Positions 47,483 through 58,173 of a stretch of 64,000 nucleotides of DNA are shown here, in pieces; position 1 is the first letter of the stretch, and every line of letters starts with the position of its first letter. The stretch is from Orbilia blumenaviensis (lineage: Eukaryota > Ascomycota > Orbiliomycetes > Orbiliales > Orbiliaceae). The DNA lies in NCBI GenBank assembly GCA_036872755.1, contig JAVHNS010000002.1:3658001-3722000 (forward strand), in the 5' to 3' direction. The notes under the pieces were generated by a model. That model was not told where the DNA came from, made no database searches, and saw only the letters and a program-made list of their open reading frames with translations. The translations under genes and the position numbers were made by a program.

Positions 47483-48332
47483 CCCTGATCCATAAACAGC
47501 AGATGCAAATGCGAAGGCAGATAGATCAACACCTGTGGTTTATATAAAGTTCGCCAAATCTTGTCTTGTAGACCGGACGTGTGATAGTCCAAGATCACAT
47601 TCGAGTTTAAATAAGAATATAGTACATAGCAAGATAATAACATGTCATGTATTTAAGAGCAGCGGTGGCTGTCAAATACGTACCCTGTATTACCATTTAA
47701 GGCAATCCAAATATTATAGCATTATAGCCATCTCAAATCTGCTCTTTAAAGATCTCTCCTCGCTGCGAACGTCAAGACTATATAGCTTGAATTGCAATGC
47801 AGGCTCCAAGACAACACAGAAAATACCACATATCTCAGTCTAATATGTAGGATATGCATCCAAGATAGTCGAAGCAAAGCCGATTCTCGTTACTCACGTC
47901 TTTTATTGTTGTCAAAATCATGTATACAACCTCTGTCGACCGAGAGTCAGGGACCGAGATGTATATATATGCTATAAAAATAAAGTTACGTTCGTTACTC
48001 ATATAACTCACTGGAGTCCCATTTGATATTATTTGGTACTTACATAGTTAAATAAAACAGTTGTCGAAGTGCCACAAACCCCATTCCAACTATCATTCAG
48101 GCACGCAGAAACCCAGTCGATAGAATTGAGATAGTGCTGAATCCTCTATTCAAATATCATACCATTATCAATTCCAGCTATTCATCTCTCACTCATTAAG
48201 TATCAATCCCACATTGACAAACTTTTACTCCATTTAATTAAGCGGGGCTTGCAAACCCGAAGCCCCGAAGCCACGGTCAACTTGCGTGAATACCTCAAAA
48301 ATAAAACTGATACGAACACCAACTGATCCACG
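47483..48332. other. Intergenic, divergent promoters
   Basis: Lies between secreted protein B (minus) and the first small membrane protein of the next cluster (plus). A TATATAAA box on the minus strand (47539-47546) is listed separately. No gene seen. Confidence 0.5.
47539..47546 (-). promoter_or_regulatory. Candidate TATA box of secreted protein B
   Basis: TATATAAA on the minus strand, 57 bases before the ATG of the 285-aa secreted protein. Position and sequence fit a TATA element with a short 5' UTR; AT-rich surroundings make chance occurrence possible. Confidence 0.35.
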
Positions 48333-48692
48333 ATGTATCTCGGCGACATTATTTTCTTGGGTGGCGCCGTCGCTGCATTCGCGTCCGGTATCCTGGTAGT
48401 TGAAGTCTATAAGACCCTCGAGTCCATCTATTACGAACGCAAGACCCGAATTGCCCACGAAACCCATCACTTTGGACGTCCTTTAAAGCGCAAAGAAAGA
48501 AAGGCTCTGAAGCAAGCTTACCAGCTAGATCAAATGGCCGCTACTACGGGTCCCAATATCTCCAGTAGGAACGGCGGCAGAGGCTCGAACCTGCGACGAA
48601 GGACAGCCTCCGGGAATCCATATTTCACTAGTGCGCCGATCCCGCCATCTCCACCCGAGCCATTCCCAAAACCTGGGCCATTCGCAGATTAG
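48333..48692 (+). CDS. Small membrane-anchored protein with FGRxL motif (119 aa)
   Basis: Intronless, MYLGDIIFLG start. Residues about 5-25 are a hydrophobic anchor (IIFLGGAVAAFASGILVVEV). A basic amphipathic region follows, with the motif F47-G-R-P-L-K-R-K-E-R-K. The tail is Pro/Gly/Arg-rich and ends PEPFPKPGPFAD. The same motif, at a similar distance from a membrane helix, occurs in the proteins at 51038-51955 and 52523-52798, so these are members of one family. The N-terminus may act as signal anchor. I do not know the function. Confidence 0.7.
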   Translation: MYLGDIIFLGGAVAAFASGILVVEVYKTLESIYYERKTRIAHETHHFGRPLKRKERKALKQAYQLDQMAATTGPNISSRNGGRGSNLRRRTASGNPYFTSAPIPPSPPEPFPKPGPFAD

Positions 48693-49346
48693 AACCTAGA
48701 GGTTTATACTTCTAAGGCCGCCTGTCGACCCAAAAACAGCACGCTCAGAAAGGTATAAGAGGGTTGGGGGTGTTTGGAAATTTTAAATTGCGTTTGTAGG
48801 TTGGCTGAAATCAGATAAGGGGCTTCGACAGTGGCTGGAGAGAAGACTTTCGTTATTATGCATTTGACACAAAATAAAGGCTCTCTTCTTTTAGTAATAG
48901 AGCAAGTGAAAGCCCTTTAGCTTATCAGCAGTGTAAAATAGTAAAGTAGTAGAAATAAAACTGGCTGTTGAAGCATATTGTTGCATAGGCACTTTCTTCT
49001 GATCAAAATACATTTGGGTTGGAGCCAGTATCTTGTGAACCGAGGCTCTGAGGCCTGGTCCCGTGACCTCCAGAAAAGCACTTATAATTCACATAAACAT
49101 GAATTGGGCCCCCCATCAAAGAATGCACTAACCTCATCGACACTTCTCATATGAGCTCATCGCAATAGCCTTCACCTAGTGCACCTCTACCTAGCCTCTC
49201 AAGCCAATTTTCACCTAAGATTATAGCTCTCCCCAAGTTCCCAGTCCAGTTCCTCTCTTACAATTCTCCCCACCATACTTTACTTCGTATTTATATATGA
49301 AAAACAAAAAACCTCAAGAGAAGTCAGTTTCACCGCTTTCTTCATC
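48693..49346. other. Intergenic
   Basis: Spacer between two plus-strand members of the small membrane protein cluster; probably 3' UTR then promoter. No gene. Confidence 0.55.
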
Positions 49347-50159
49347 ATGGATACTGCTACAAATACACAAACTTCAAACAATGACTCAATTGCTCCGCTT
49401 ACCGGTAACCAAAGCGTTTCAAAGCAAAGCTTTCTCCGTCGTGTATCCGATAAGGTCTTAATCCCAATAGTCGCCGTCGGACTCTCCACTCCCATCATTT
49501 CCCAAGGAATCTGCTTGGTCGGCTCCAAGATCCTCAAACACAAGATGGAGCGTGAGACGGAGCTCATGATGGCCCGAAACCGCGTTCGCAATGGCTCTAA
49601 TGGAATTAATGGCGATTCAATTGCTCTTTCGAAGGAAGAGAAAGAGATGCGAAAAGCAGAAATGTCAGCAATGAAGGAACATTTCAAACGCCGTAAGGCT
49701 GAGGCTAAAAAGGAAAGACAGTTGTTGAAGGCGGAGAAAGCAGCCTTGCGTAAGAATAGATCCATCCTTACCAGCAAGCTGCAAAAAAAGGCCACTCCAC
49801 CTTCCATCGTTGCTACCGCCAACCAAGAACCCACGGCCATCGCCAACGGACCAAACCCGCCAACCTACTCAGAAGCCATCAGTCGCTTTGATAATACCCT
49901 TCCCGGATGGGGGAAATCAGGCCCTAGTGTGCTTCTACCACACCCACCAGGCGTACCAGTCACCTATATCAACCTCAGCCCAGCTACCGGCTCATCTCCC
50001 ACCAAATGCAAGGGACCCCTCGGATGGATCAAGGATAAGAAAGATACCATTTGGCAGAAATGTAAATTGGCCGAAAGAACTGTCTCTTTTAAGGCCAAGG
50101 TCAAAGCCACCAAGAAGGTCGGTTTAATCTTTGGAATTGGCCACTGGGGAAACTACTGA
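49347..50159 (+). CDS. Membrane-anchored basic coiled-coil protein (270 aa)
   Basis: Intronless, ATG at 49347. Residues 1-35 are polar; about 37-60 are hydrophobic (VLIPIVAVGLSTPIISQGIC) and probably a membrane anchor. A Lys/Glu/Arg-rich helical stretch follows over about residues 65-150 (EEKEMRKAEMSAMKEHF, KKERQLLKAEKAALRK), suggesting a coiled coil. The C-terminal part is Pro-rich, then basic, ending FGIGHWGNY. It lacks the FGRxL motif of its neighbours, although its KMERET just after the anchor recalls the YERET of the protein at 52523-52798. It shares the same anchor-plus-basic-helix plan, so it is placed in the cluster on architecture and position. Confidence 0.72.
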   Translation: MDTATNTQTSNNDSIAPLTGNQSVSKQSFLRRVSDKVLIPIVAVGLSTPIISQGICLVGSKILKHKMERETELMMARNRVRNGSNGINGDSIALSKEEKEMRKAEMSAMKEHFKRRKAEAKKERQLLKAEKAALRKNRSILTSKLQKKATPPSIVATANQEPTAIANGPNPPTYSEAISRFDNTLPGWGKSGPSVLLPHPPGVPVTYINLSPATGSSPTKCKGPLGWIKDKKDTIWQKCKLAERTVSFKAKVKATKKVGLIFGIGHWGNY

Positions 50160-51037
50160 ATATCCCACAATTTTGATGCTTGCTTTTGTGGTTTCCTTAG
50201 CGTTTTGAGCCTTTTTTTCTGTATCTTTCTCTCAGTGCAACCTTCTATCGAGGACCGAAACTGCCGACGTCCGATCACCATTCATGATTTTGAGGCTTGT
50301 TTGCGCCTTTTCCTTATATCTCGTATTCTGCTGGGTCCTCACTCAAAAACTACGGTTTCACTTTTGTTTTGTTTTTTTTATTTCTTTTCTTCCCATTGCT
50401 AAAACCGCATAGTCCATATTTGGTCCGGTTCAGTTCCACATTTGGTCGTTAGTGGAGGGAATGTGTATCTATACTATTGTCGACAAAACCGTCTCGTTTT
50501 CCTTGAACTCTAGAACCCTCTCTCCTCGTGGTTAATTGACCAAATAGATCAAAACCGGACCTTATTACTTACCTAGGTGTTTCCTTGCTTCAGTACTTAC
50601 TGGGTCAGCTATTAATCACCAGAGCCCAGCTATCGCATCTCGCAGGCCAGGACACCCCCACAAGCGGGGTAGCAAAAATAAAATAATTATAAGCCCTCGG
50701 ATTAATTATTGCACACGTGTTCCCCGGGATCTCATTAACCATTGCCGCTCACCACTAGATCATCTATATACTATTAGTCAATATTATTATGAAGTTCCAC
50801 ACAAGCATTCGCTCTCCTGAAGTATGGAATATATTTCACTAAACTGCCCGCCACCATCAGGATTAATCAGGATAAGTCCAAGCTGCACTTTACACCAACC
50901 ACCATTCATGAATCCAAATCAGGTTTCATCCCCCTCAATACTCCGAAATAGCAACACTCACTTCATACATTATAAACCGTCATACAGATAATTATAAGCC
51001 AACTAAATGCGATCTCCTAGTCGCGACCAACAAACAA
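50160..51037. other. Intergenic
   Basis: No supported gene; AT-rich with a TTTTTTT-rich 3' flank and the promoter of the next gene. Nothing else seen. Confidence 0.5.
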
Positions 51038-51955
51038 ATGACTTCAAAAGACTTCTTATTCGGCGCTCTAGTCACTTCAGCTACGGGTTTTATCCCAACT
51101 CTCGCGCTCGCCACATCCGCAGCGGGTGCGAGCGGCCCTATAATACTAGGACCTATAATGGGTGGCCTCCTCGTCGCTGTTATCACCAGCAGCACAGCTA
51201 TCTATGTCAAATCTCGCCAAAATTCCCGTCGTGAGCTCGAGAAATCAGTATTTGGCCGAATCCTTGATAGTTCCGAACGTAAAGATAAAGAACTCAGGGA
51301 TAAATACCAGACCGCCAAAATTGTGGCGAAATTAGAAAGAAAAGAGAAGCAAGCGGAGCTTGCTGCCGAAGAGAAGGAACTAAAGAAGAAGAAGAAAGAG
51401 GAGTATAAGAGGAAAACGGAGGAGGAAAAAACGATGCCGAAGGCTAAGAAAAAGGCTAAGAGACGGGCTAGGGCAGATTCTATCTATCAAACCCGGCATG
51501 GAGAGTCTTTGGAAGCTTCCGCTTATAAATATGAGAAGGAAAAGGCGAAAGAGGCAATTCAACATGCAGCAACCATCATAGAAGAACTGCAAGAGCCCAA
51601 GAAACTTGAAGCAGAAAAGAACGAAAGGGCCGAAAGGGAAAACCCGGTTACCTCGTATCCAGGCCTCGAAAAAATTGACAAAGAGGACAACAAGAGGAAT
51701 TTTCGCAAGAAGGTCGCGGACCTACCCTTAAAGGTAACTTTGTCAGCTGTCAAATTTTTGAACACCCTCGCGGTTGAAATCCCTAAAGCCAGTATACCTA
51801 ATGTTGCGACTGATACGAAACCGGCATTTGGTGAGATACAGGATAATGTTCCACCACATTCAGCAGGTTCAGCCAAGCCGCCCTCCCCGACCAGTAAACA
51901 GCCCGAGCTTCACTTGGCCACCGAACAACCATCTATAGCCAGTCCAAGTAATTAG
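51038..51955 (+). CDS. Membrane-anchored coiled-coil protein with FGRxL-like motif (305 aa)
   Basis: Intronless, ATG at 51038. Residues about 5-57 are hydrophobic and Gly/Ala-rich (TSAAGASGPIILGPIMGGLL), enough for one or two membrane helices. The motif F72-G-R-I-L-D-S-S-E-R-K lies 15 residues after the helix. A long Lys/Glu helix follows over about 85-215 (KLERKEKQAELAAEEKELKK), a strong coiled-coil candidate, and then a disordered Pro/Ser tail. Motif and layout relate it to the proteins at 48333-48692 and 52523-52798. The unusually Gly/Ala-rich hydrophobic segment could insert into or oligomerise in membranes, but this is inference. Function unknown. Confidence 0.73.
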   Translation: MTSKDFLFGALVTSATGFIPTLALATSAAGASGPIILGPIMGGLLVAVITSSTAIYVKSRQNSRRELEKSVFGRILDSSERKDKELRDKYQTAKIVAKLERKEKQAELAAEEKELKKKKKEEYKRKTEEEKTMPKAKKKAKRRARADSIYQTRHGESLEASAYKYEKEKAKEAIQHAATIIEELQEPKKLEAEKNERAERENPVTSYPGLEKIDKEDNKRNFRKKVADLPLKVTLSAVKFLNTLAVEIPKASIPNVATDTKPAFGEIQDNVPPHSAGSAKPPSPTSKQPELHLATEQPSIASPSN

Positions 51956-52522
51956 ACGAAATCTTAGAATACGCATAGCATCAGATTGTAATCCGCCCAA
52001 TGAAAACTCCTTCAGACACCGAGCTTTTGTGTAAACTCCCCTCTCATTAACTCTTCACAAATTTACCCACCCGCCTTCTAATTACCACGCCAACCGGAAA
52101 AGTGTCTTCATTTCTATGTTGGTGCATCCAAAAGAAACCGAAACCTGTATATCTTCACGAGAGTAAGCCAAGGGAACCCTTTTTGTCCACTCATTATTTC
52201 GTACCCAGGTATTTCAGAACAAAAATCAGATGGTTGGCTCGAAATATAAAGCTGCAAATCAGTTTACAACGTCATTGTTTAGTTATAGGAAGGCGTATTA
52301 ATTAGAAAAAGACTCGCCAACTCAACCTACCACACGTCTAGTCTACAAGACAAGCTCAGCCTGTGAGTTAAACAACAGCAATGAAATTCAGAAGCGATAG
52401 AGGCGAGACAGCCACAAAACTCTAGCACTAGCCATAGCCAATCTGCTCCAACATTGTGTATAGACAGCGCAGTGATCCGAAACACCGGGCACATAGACAC
52501 CGAGTTGTAAGTATAAACCCGT
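51956..52522. other. Convergent intergenic region
   Basis: 3' flanks of two convergent cluster genes. The frame at 52102-52305 lacks an ATG start and looks random. Confidence 0.5.
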
Positions 52523-52798
52523 TCATCTAAGTATCAGACATTCCTCACTCTCGGGGGTTGACTCGGGCGGGATGTATACGTAATTGTATCGTCCTTGCCT
52601 TCTAAACGCCCTCCTCTCATGCCTTCCCAATCGTCTCCCGAATGTCTCCCGCTCATACATTGCACGGCCGTGGCGATATTCGCGGGAAGAACGTAATTGG
52701 GCCACGCCTCCCACCACTGACCCTGTCAAAATCATGATAATGGGGATGGTAATAACCAGAACAATTCCGACTACCTCAACGACTGCAGGCGCAACCAT
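52523..52798 (-). CDS. Small membrane-anchored protein with FGRxL motif (91 aa)
   Basis: Intronless, start MVAPAVVEVV. Residues about 5-33 are one strongly hydrophobic helix (VVGIVLVITIPIIMILTGSV). A basic region follows with the motif F53-G-R-R-L-G-R-H-E-R-R, 20 residues after the helix. The tail is short and acidic (PPESTPESEECLIL). It has the same order of elements as the 119-aa protein at 48333-48692, and motif positions F, G, R, L, E and R are identical between the two. It is the only member of the cluster on the minus strand. Function unknown. Confidence 0.7.
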   Translation of the reverse strand: MVAPAVVEVVGIVLVITIPIIMILTGSVVGGVAQLRSSREYRHGRAMYERETFGRRLGRHERRAFRRQGRYNYVYIPPESTPESEECLILR

Positions 52799-53487
52799 TT
52801 TCTCTTGTTTGCCTGAGCTGTCAGCGAATAGGTGAGCCCAAGTTCGTGTTTTGATATATTGGATTTCGAGCAGGCGTCAGATTAAGGATTCCGTAGCTTT
52901 CCCGAGCTGTTTATAGGGCCTGTGGCAGATACGCGCGGATAAAAGGTGAACGTCGGGCGGCCACCCGTAGTTTATCCTTGACACTATCAGGAACGTCAGA
53001 CAATAATATCAGCCCTCGTCTTTCTCTCTAGTTATGATACTATACTAACCAGTAGTACTTCCCTCTATTTTTTTATTTTTAAACATTAGCCTTGAATCCG
53101 TAGTGTGACAGCCTATTCTTGTAGAACTCCTTGATGGCAGTAGCTAGTAGATTCAAGACTGCAGTAAGCGAGCGTGTAGATGGTGAATTTTCAACCAACG
53201 TGAAGGATATTCACCAGACTCTTAACGACAGTAAGATAAATACGAACTACTACCGCTCTCTGCGACATTAAATATCTGACAATATGTAGGTATCTGTCTC
53301 ATGCTCCCAGTTTCCTCGATCATCAATACAATCAATCAATCAAAAAAAAAAAAAACCGACAAAAACGACAAGAAATCGGACAACAACACATTATTGATGT
53401 GTTGAGAGTGTTAGATTTCGGTATCACCTGCATCTGGCGATTTCCACACCTTGTCCAGATATCAGTCCGCACGCAGATCGAACAAGA
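52799..53487. other. Left flank of the retrotransposon
   Basis: Mostly non-coding. A plus-strand frame without stop codons runs from about 53342 into the insertion site at 53487; see findings. A run of A lies at 53342-53355. The last five bases (53483-53487, CAAGA) are the left copy of the target-site duplication. Confidence 0.5.
53483..53487. repeat. Target-site duplication, left copy (CAAGA)
   Basis: CAAGA directly abuts the TG of the left LTR. The same five bases directly follow the right LTR at 60643-60647. A 5-bp duplication is typical of Ty3/Gypsy integration. Confidence 0.92.
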
Positions 53488-53654
53488 TGATAGCTCGACA
53501 GAGCCGTGATGATGATGGAGATGATGATGATTAATTAAGAAGAGGTCGAAGAGGTCTTCAAGGAAAAATCTATCTAGTCATTTATCTAAGCAGTTAATAA
53601 TAAACAACACAATACGGTGAGATATTGATCTACATGCCGTGTATATTTTTAATA
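53488..53654 (-). repeat. 3' LTR (left), RIP-mutated
   Basis: 167 bases, the same length as the right LTR with no indels. I count 18 differences, all of them A or T in this copy where the right copy has G or C (8 G-to-A and 10 C-to-T on the plus strand). The terminal CA of the right copy reads TA here. The start TGATAGCTCGACAGAGCCG is identical. Confidence 0.93.
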
Positions 53655-53847
53655 TTTTTTTGCTTTGTGGTTCTGGTATTCTGGATTATCAAAATAGATG
53701 TTGTTTTTTTGTATAAACATAATAGTTAGAATATAATTAATTTTGCTTTTTTTAGTTGATAATATTTGTTATAATAATATTATGATTTGTTAGTTTAACC
53801 AAATCATATTTATTTAGATTATATTTTTGATTTAAATTAATAGTATT

Positions 53848-54111
53848 TTAGTCCAAATTTATTTTTTCTATTATATTTGAGATATTCATTTCCTTAATTT
53901 TTCTTTCAATTTTTTTTAATTTATAATAGCTATATCGCATGTGGTGATTTAGAATTGGGAGTTTTAGAAATGCTGGTTTTTTACCTGAATATAATATCAT
54001 TATCTTAATGCGGTAAATATTTTGTGGTAATTTTTTATAAATCTTGAATAAACCAATCCATTTTGGGACAAAAATTGGTGTAATTTTGTTATCATATCTA
54101 CTATTACGCAA
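53848..54111 (-). pseudogene. Integrase C-terminal GPY/F-like region (mutated)
   Basis: The frame contains VPKWIGLFKIYKKLPQNIYR, which matches the GPY/F signature RWIGPFxIxxxxxxxxYxL of Ty3/Gypsy integrases, with the Pro replaced by Leu as a C-to-T change would do. It is the last pol domain before the 3' LTR. AT-rich and without a functional frame. Confidence 0.7.
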
Positions 54112-54306
54112 CCAAACTAAATTTTTAATTTCAAAATTTATTGGTTTTGATTTGTATATTTTCTAAATAGTTAAATTTTTATTTTTTTGTAAACCTAATA
54201 AATTTTCATAAATAAACTTTAGTTTTTTTATTAAAACCTCCATATGTTTGTCATCATCCATTGGTACATCAAAACTTTTGGTTAAATTATTTAAAAAACA
54301 TAGCTT

Positions 54307-54561
54307 CTAATTAAAAACTAATTTAACAAACAAAAGTTTAGTTGTAGAATAAATCGTACTATGATACACCCAGCGTGCAGTGTTTAAAATCATATCGTAG
54401 GAAACATTATTATTATATTTTTCTTTATAATTATAAATAGTTTTTTTAACTAATCTTTTAATTATCCCAATTACTCTCTCAATTTTATTATTTATAATAT
54501 AATAATATGGAAAAATGAATTTATACACCATATTCATCAATCTAGTTAAATTACCTATCAT
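54307..54561 (-). pseudogene. Integrase core, C-terminal part (mutated)
   Basis: Contains NNKIERVIGIIKRLVKK, corresponding to the NGxxERxxxxLK region with the catalytic Glu of retroviral-type integrases, then ARWVYHSTIYSTTKLLFVKL, corresponding to the AYNxSxHxSTGxSPFxL block. Surrounding frames are broken by AT-rich stop codons. Confidence 0.75.
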
Positions 54562-54888
54562 ATTTGATATAAATTAACCTTCCATATCCAACATAATTAA
54601 ACTAGAACATTTGTATCTAATCAATATAATAAAATAGATAAATCTTACCATATCTTTTACTAATATTTCTTTAAAGTAGACCATTTTACACCATCAAAAA
54701 AGTTAATCAATGGCTATCAAAATATAACCTCTTAATCTCCAATTTCCCTCACTTTAAATCCTATCAAAGAGTCCTATAATATCTATAAACCAATACTTAA
54801 ACAAGTCTGCTTTTTACAAAACATAATTTAAACTGGCTACCAAATTATTCTTCACATAAATATTACACACACAACATGCTTGTAAATA

Positions 54889-55080
54889 CTATTTAATCAA
54901 CTTTATCACTCCAAAAAACCAATATCTATCAATAAATAAACAATATATCTTCAGTACGCCTAAATAACTCATTCCATTATGAACTTTTGTTACAACTTTT
55001 TGAAAATTAGAAAGTAAATCTATAATCTTGATTTTCTTTACAACTAAATTTTTCCACATAACTCCATTTTCAATAATCAT
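54889..55080 (-). pseudogene. Integrase N-terminal zinc-binding region (mutated)
   Basis: The frame has VHNGMSYLGVLKIYCLFIDR followed by YWFFGVIKLI, matching the HxGHxGxxKTxxLIxxxYWWPGM pattern of the HHCC domain. A second zinc histidine position reads Tyr. It lies between the reverse transcriptase and integrase core remnants, in the order expected for Ty3/Gypsy. Confidence 0.72.
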
Positions 55081-56100
55081 ATTTTAGATTATCTTACATA
55101 ACTTACACATAACCAATTTCAATAACTTCACATCTAATTTACTCATATAAAGTCTTAAATATTCAAAAACTAACCACATCTCCTTATCCCTCTTTAATAT
55201 ATAAATATCATCACTAAATACTTCCGCATCAAGTAATTTAAAAGGCTCAATAATTACTACTTCATCAAACTCTTTAGGAACCTAAGTCATTTGATATAAA
55301 CCTTTACAGCGAAACCATATATATACTATTTAAGTCATCAAAACAACCGTTCTATTCCTACCAAACACTATATCTTTCATTGTCCATACTTCCTATATTC
55401 CTGCAGGTAGCACTATAAGTCTCGTCAATAAATCCACAATCATATTAACACCAACAATCCATATAACCTTATAATTAAAGCCTTAAATTGCTACAACATA
55501 TGTAGCCACAACCAAATTCATACTAAATTTTGCCTTCTTAATGTACATCGAAGCTCTAAAATCATTCACTTATTCAAATTCAATACTTTCCAATCTGAAA
55601 TATAATTTACCAATTATGTAAATAAAAGATACTGCTTTTAATCTTAAAATAAAATATCTCTTCTAAATAAATATTAATATTGTTAAGTAAAATAAAATCA
55701 TAATTTTAATTCTATTTTAAATTTATATTAAAACACCGCTAAATTTACTAGTTAAAGTACCATCTTCAATACCTCTACTAACATCAATGTACAACCTAAT
55801 CTTACATCCATAATGCCAATATATTAAAGTTATTAAACTACTACACACTTCCTTCATTTTTTAAAATTCTAAGATCTTCTCTAAAAAAAAGCATAATTTC
55901 CCTTTTAATTTCATTAATATTATTAAACATTAAAAAATCAATACATAACCTAAAATACAATCTCATAATCTATTACACATTCTTAAAAATAATCGCAAAT
56001 TTGTTTCAATCTCAAATAAATCCAAAAATTTAATTACATCTACTATCTTAAAACTTGAATATAAATTAGATTTATTTACTAATAATTTTACAACCATTAT

Positions 56101-56316
56101 TTAACTAAATCCCCATTCCATCTTTTTAAACTTCAACTTCCAACCATAATAAAAACATTTATTAAACAATTTTATTAATTTATTGATTAATATACTCCAT
56201 TTATCGTCATTTATTTCAATTACTTTTATATAAATATTATCCACAAAATTTATAATTTTATTTTTTTCTTTCATATCTTCCAACATAATATTTATGTTTT
56301 TATGAAATATAACCAC
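56101..56316 (-). pseudogene. Reverse transcriptase remnant
   Basis: NFVDNIYIK corresponds to the catalytic YxDD box with the second Asp as Asn, a G-to-A change. It is followed by the downstream signature of the palm region (ILINKLIKLFNKCFYYGWKL, then KFKKMEWGFS), equivalent to LxxVFxxLxxxGLKLxxxKCxFG. The rest of the domain is too mutated to read. Confidence 0.75.
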
Positions 56317-57255
56317 CCTATTAATTTCGTTAAATATTATTTTTATTGAAATTTATATCTTATAAAACATTTCCTATGCATATATATACACTACTCTTAA
56401 AATCTGTATTATTTAATAAAATCCACAATTAACATCAAATACTATTAAAACTTCCACATCAAAAACATAATCATATACATCTTCTAATTAAACCATAAAA
56501 TATAAATCTAAATAAACATAAATATTTACATCTCAAAAATCATAACATAATCTCACATATTACATTTCCAATAATTTAATTCTATCTTTACAAATTAAGA
56601 TTAATTAGCTTTTATACATTATATCTAATAAAATTTCTTTCCAAATACCCAAATCTATAAATACCTATATTTTTTCCTTAATTAAAGTCTCGTTTTTTGG
56701 AATGTACAAATGTCTACAGCTGGCCTACTATACAAACATCAAATTGAAAAGCACACAATCATATAAGCAATTCTCAATTCTCCCCAAATCCATTTCATGC
56801 CAGCTAAAAACTTCCACATATTCTAAAACTAAATTCACTACATTTCATTTAACCTTATCTAACACATAAAATCCCCATTACACCTAACCTTCAACAAAAC
56901 TAGAAATTAATACCAAAATTATAATATCCACATTCAATATCTCAAGAAAAAAATCATCAACTAACTTAAGGATATTCTTTCCCATATTATAAACCCCATC
57001 TATCAATATTACTAATAAAAATATAATATATCATATTAAAATAATAGCACCCATTACCTATTCTCTATAATTCATTTTATTATATATAACCTTCATGCCA
57101 ATACTTCCGCTCATTCTAATCAACATATTATAACATTGTCGTAAATCTATATCTTTAATACAATCTTCCTACTTCAATTTTTGTTTTTTAAATAACTCCT
57201 TATAACTTAAACAAATAATAATTTGATTCTACAAGTAAATTATCTTTACTTATTT

Positions 57256-57531
57256 TCATAAAATTAACATCACAACAACCATAAAATAATAAAATTTCAT
57301 TCCCAACAACAAATCAAAGATAACAGTATTCACAACATAAACATTCATTCCAAATAAATAATTACCCACCCAACATTTCCAATTACAAACCATACTAAGT
57401 AAATTCCAACTTACCCCATCTCCAACTACAAACTTCATATCTAACAATTCTAAATTCTTTTCCCACCCCATCTTAATCATAACATCCTTTATAATAATAT
57501 ATTCTAAAAAACAGCTGTTATAAAAAATCAA
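57256..57531 (-). pseudogene. Aspartic protease remnant
   Basis: The frame ends with VNTVIFDLLLGMKFYYF, matching the (Y/F)DLLLGxxF/W segment that follows the second beta strand of retroelement aspartic proteases. The catalytic DSG/DTG is not recognisable in this frame. Its position between the zinc knuckles and the reverse transcriptase is as expected. Confidence 0.6.
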
Positions 57532-57777
57532 AAATAATTAACCATACATAATACATTCAATAAAGTACAAAATCATCTTCAATCTAATCTCATCAAACTC
57601 CTAAAAAATAATTTAAGAAACTATAAAAACTTCCATTTTCTCAAATTCCATTGTTGCTATAGTATACATTAACAACAAAATCTTTATACCCTTAATCTCA
57701 ATAGATTCTACTTCATCAAAATCTTCTCCTACAAATTATACTGAACTAACTATATAGTTGGATGGCTAAGTCTTCTT

Positions 57778-58173
57778 TTATTCAGTTTCAGGAACTGTAG
57801 CATTGGCAGGTTTCTTTCCACCTCCGAGACCAGAAGCTTTCTTGTGGTTTTGACCGTAATGACCAACCTCACTACAGATGCTATATTTAGCATTCTTCTT
57901 CTTATCGGAACTAGAGTCCCCAGATCCCGTAGCTTTCTTTTTCTTGCCAGTTCTTTCGTTCTGCGCCTTTTTCTCAGCAATTTGTTTCATGACTTGCTTC
58001 TTTGTATTGCAGTTAAATTCGCAATGATTTTTTCCTGTGCAAAAGGTACAGGGTATTTCGAACAGAGTCCCCTCACCTTTCTGTTTCTTTGATCCCCCCG
58101 CTTTGGATTTCGGGCAGTCAGGGCCATTATGGGTACCGTTTTGGTAAGTGTCACACCACATGAACGATTCCAT
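57778..58173 (-). pseudogene. Gag nucleocapsid region with three CCHC zinc knuckles
   Basis: A 131-codon frame with three CX2CX4HX4C-type knuckles separated by Lys/Ser-rich linkers. The middle one (CTFCTGKNHCEFNC) is intact. The first (CDTYQNGTHNGPDC) has Tyr for the second Cys. The third (YSICSEVGHYGQNH) has Tyr for the first Cys and His for the last. Cys-to-Tyr is what a single G-to-A change gives. Composition is normal here. It lies just right of the AT-rich boundary and is out of continuous frame with the capsid ORF. Confidence 0.78.

Noticed and set aside
53655..57740. AT-rich block as mitochondrial DNA insertion or centromere-like DNA
   Set aside because: It lies between paired LTRs with a target duplication and contains protease, reverse transcriptase and integrase remnants in the right order.
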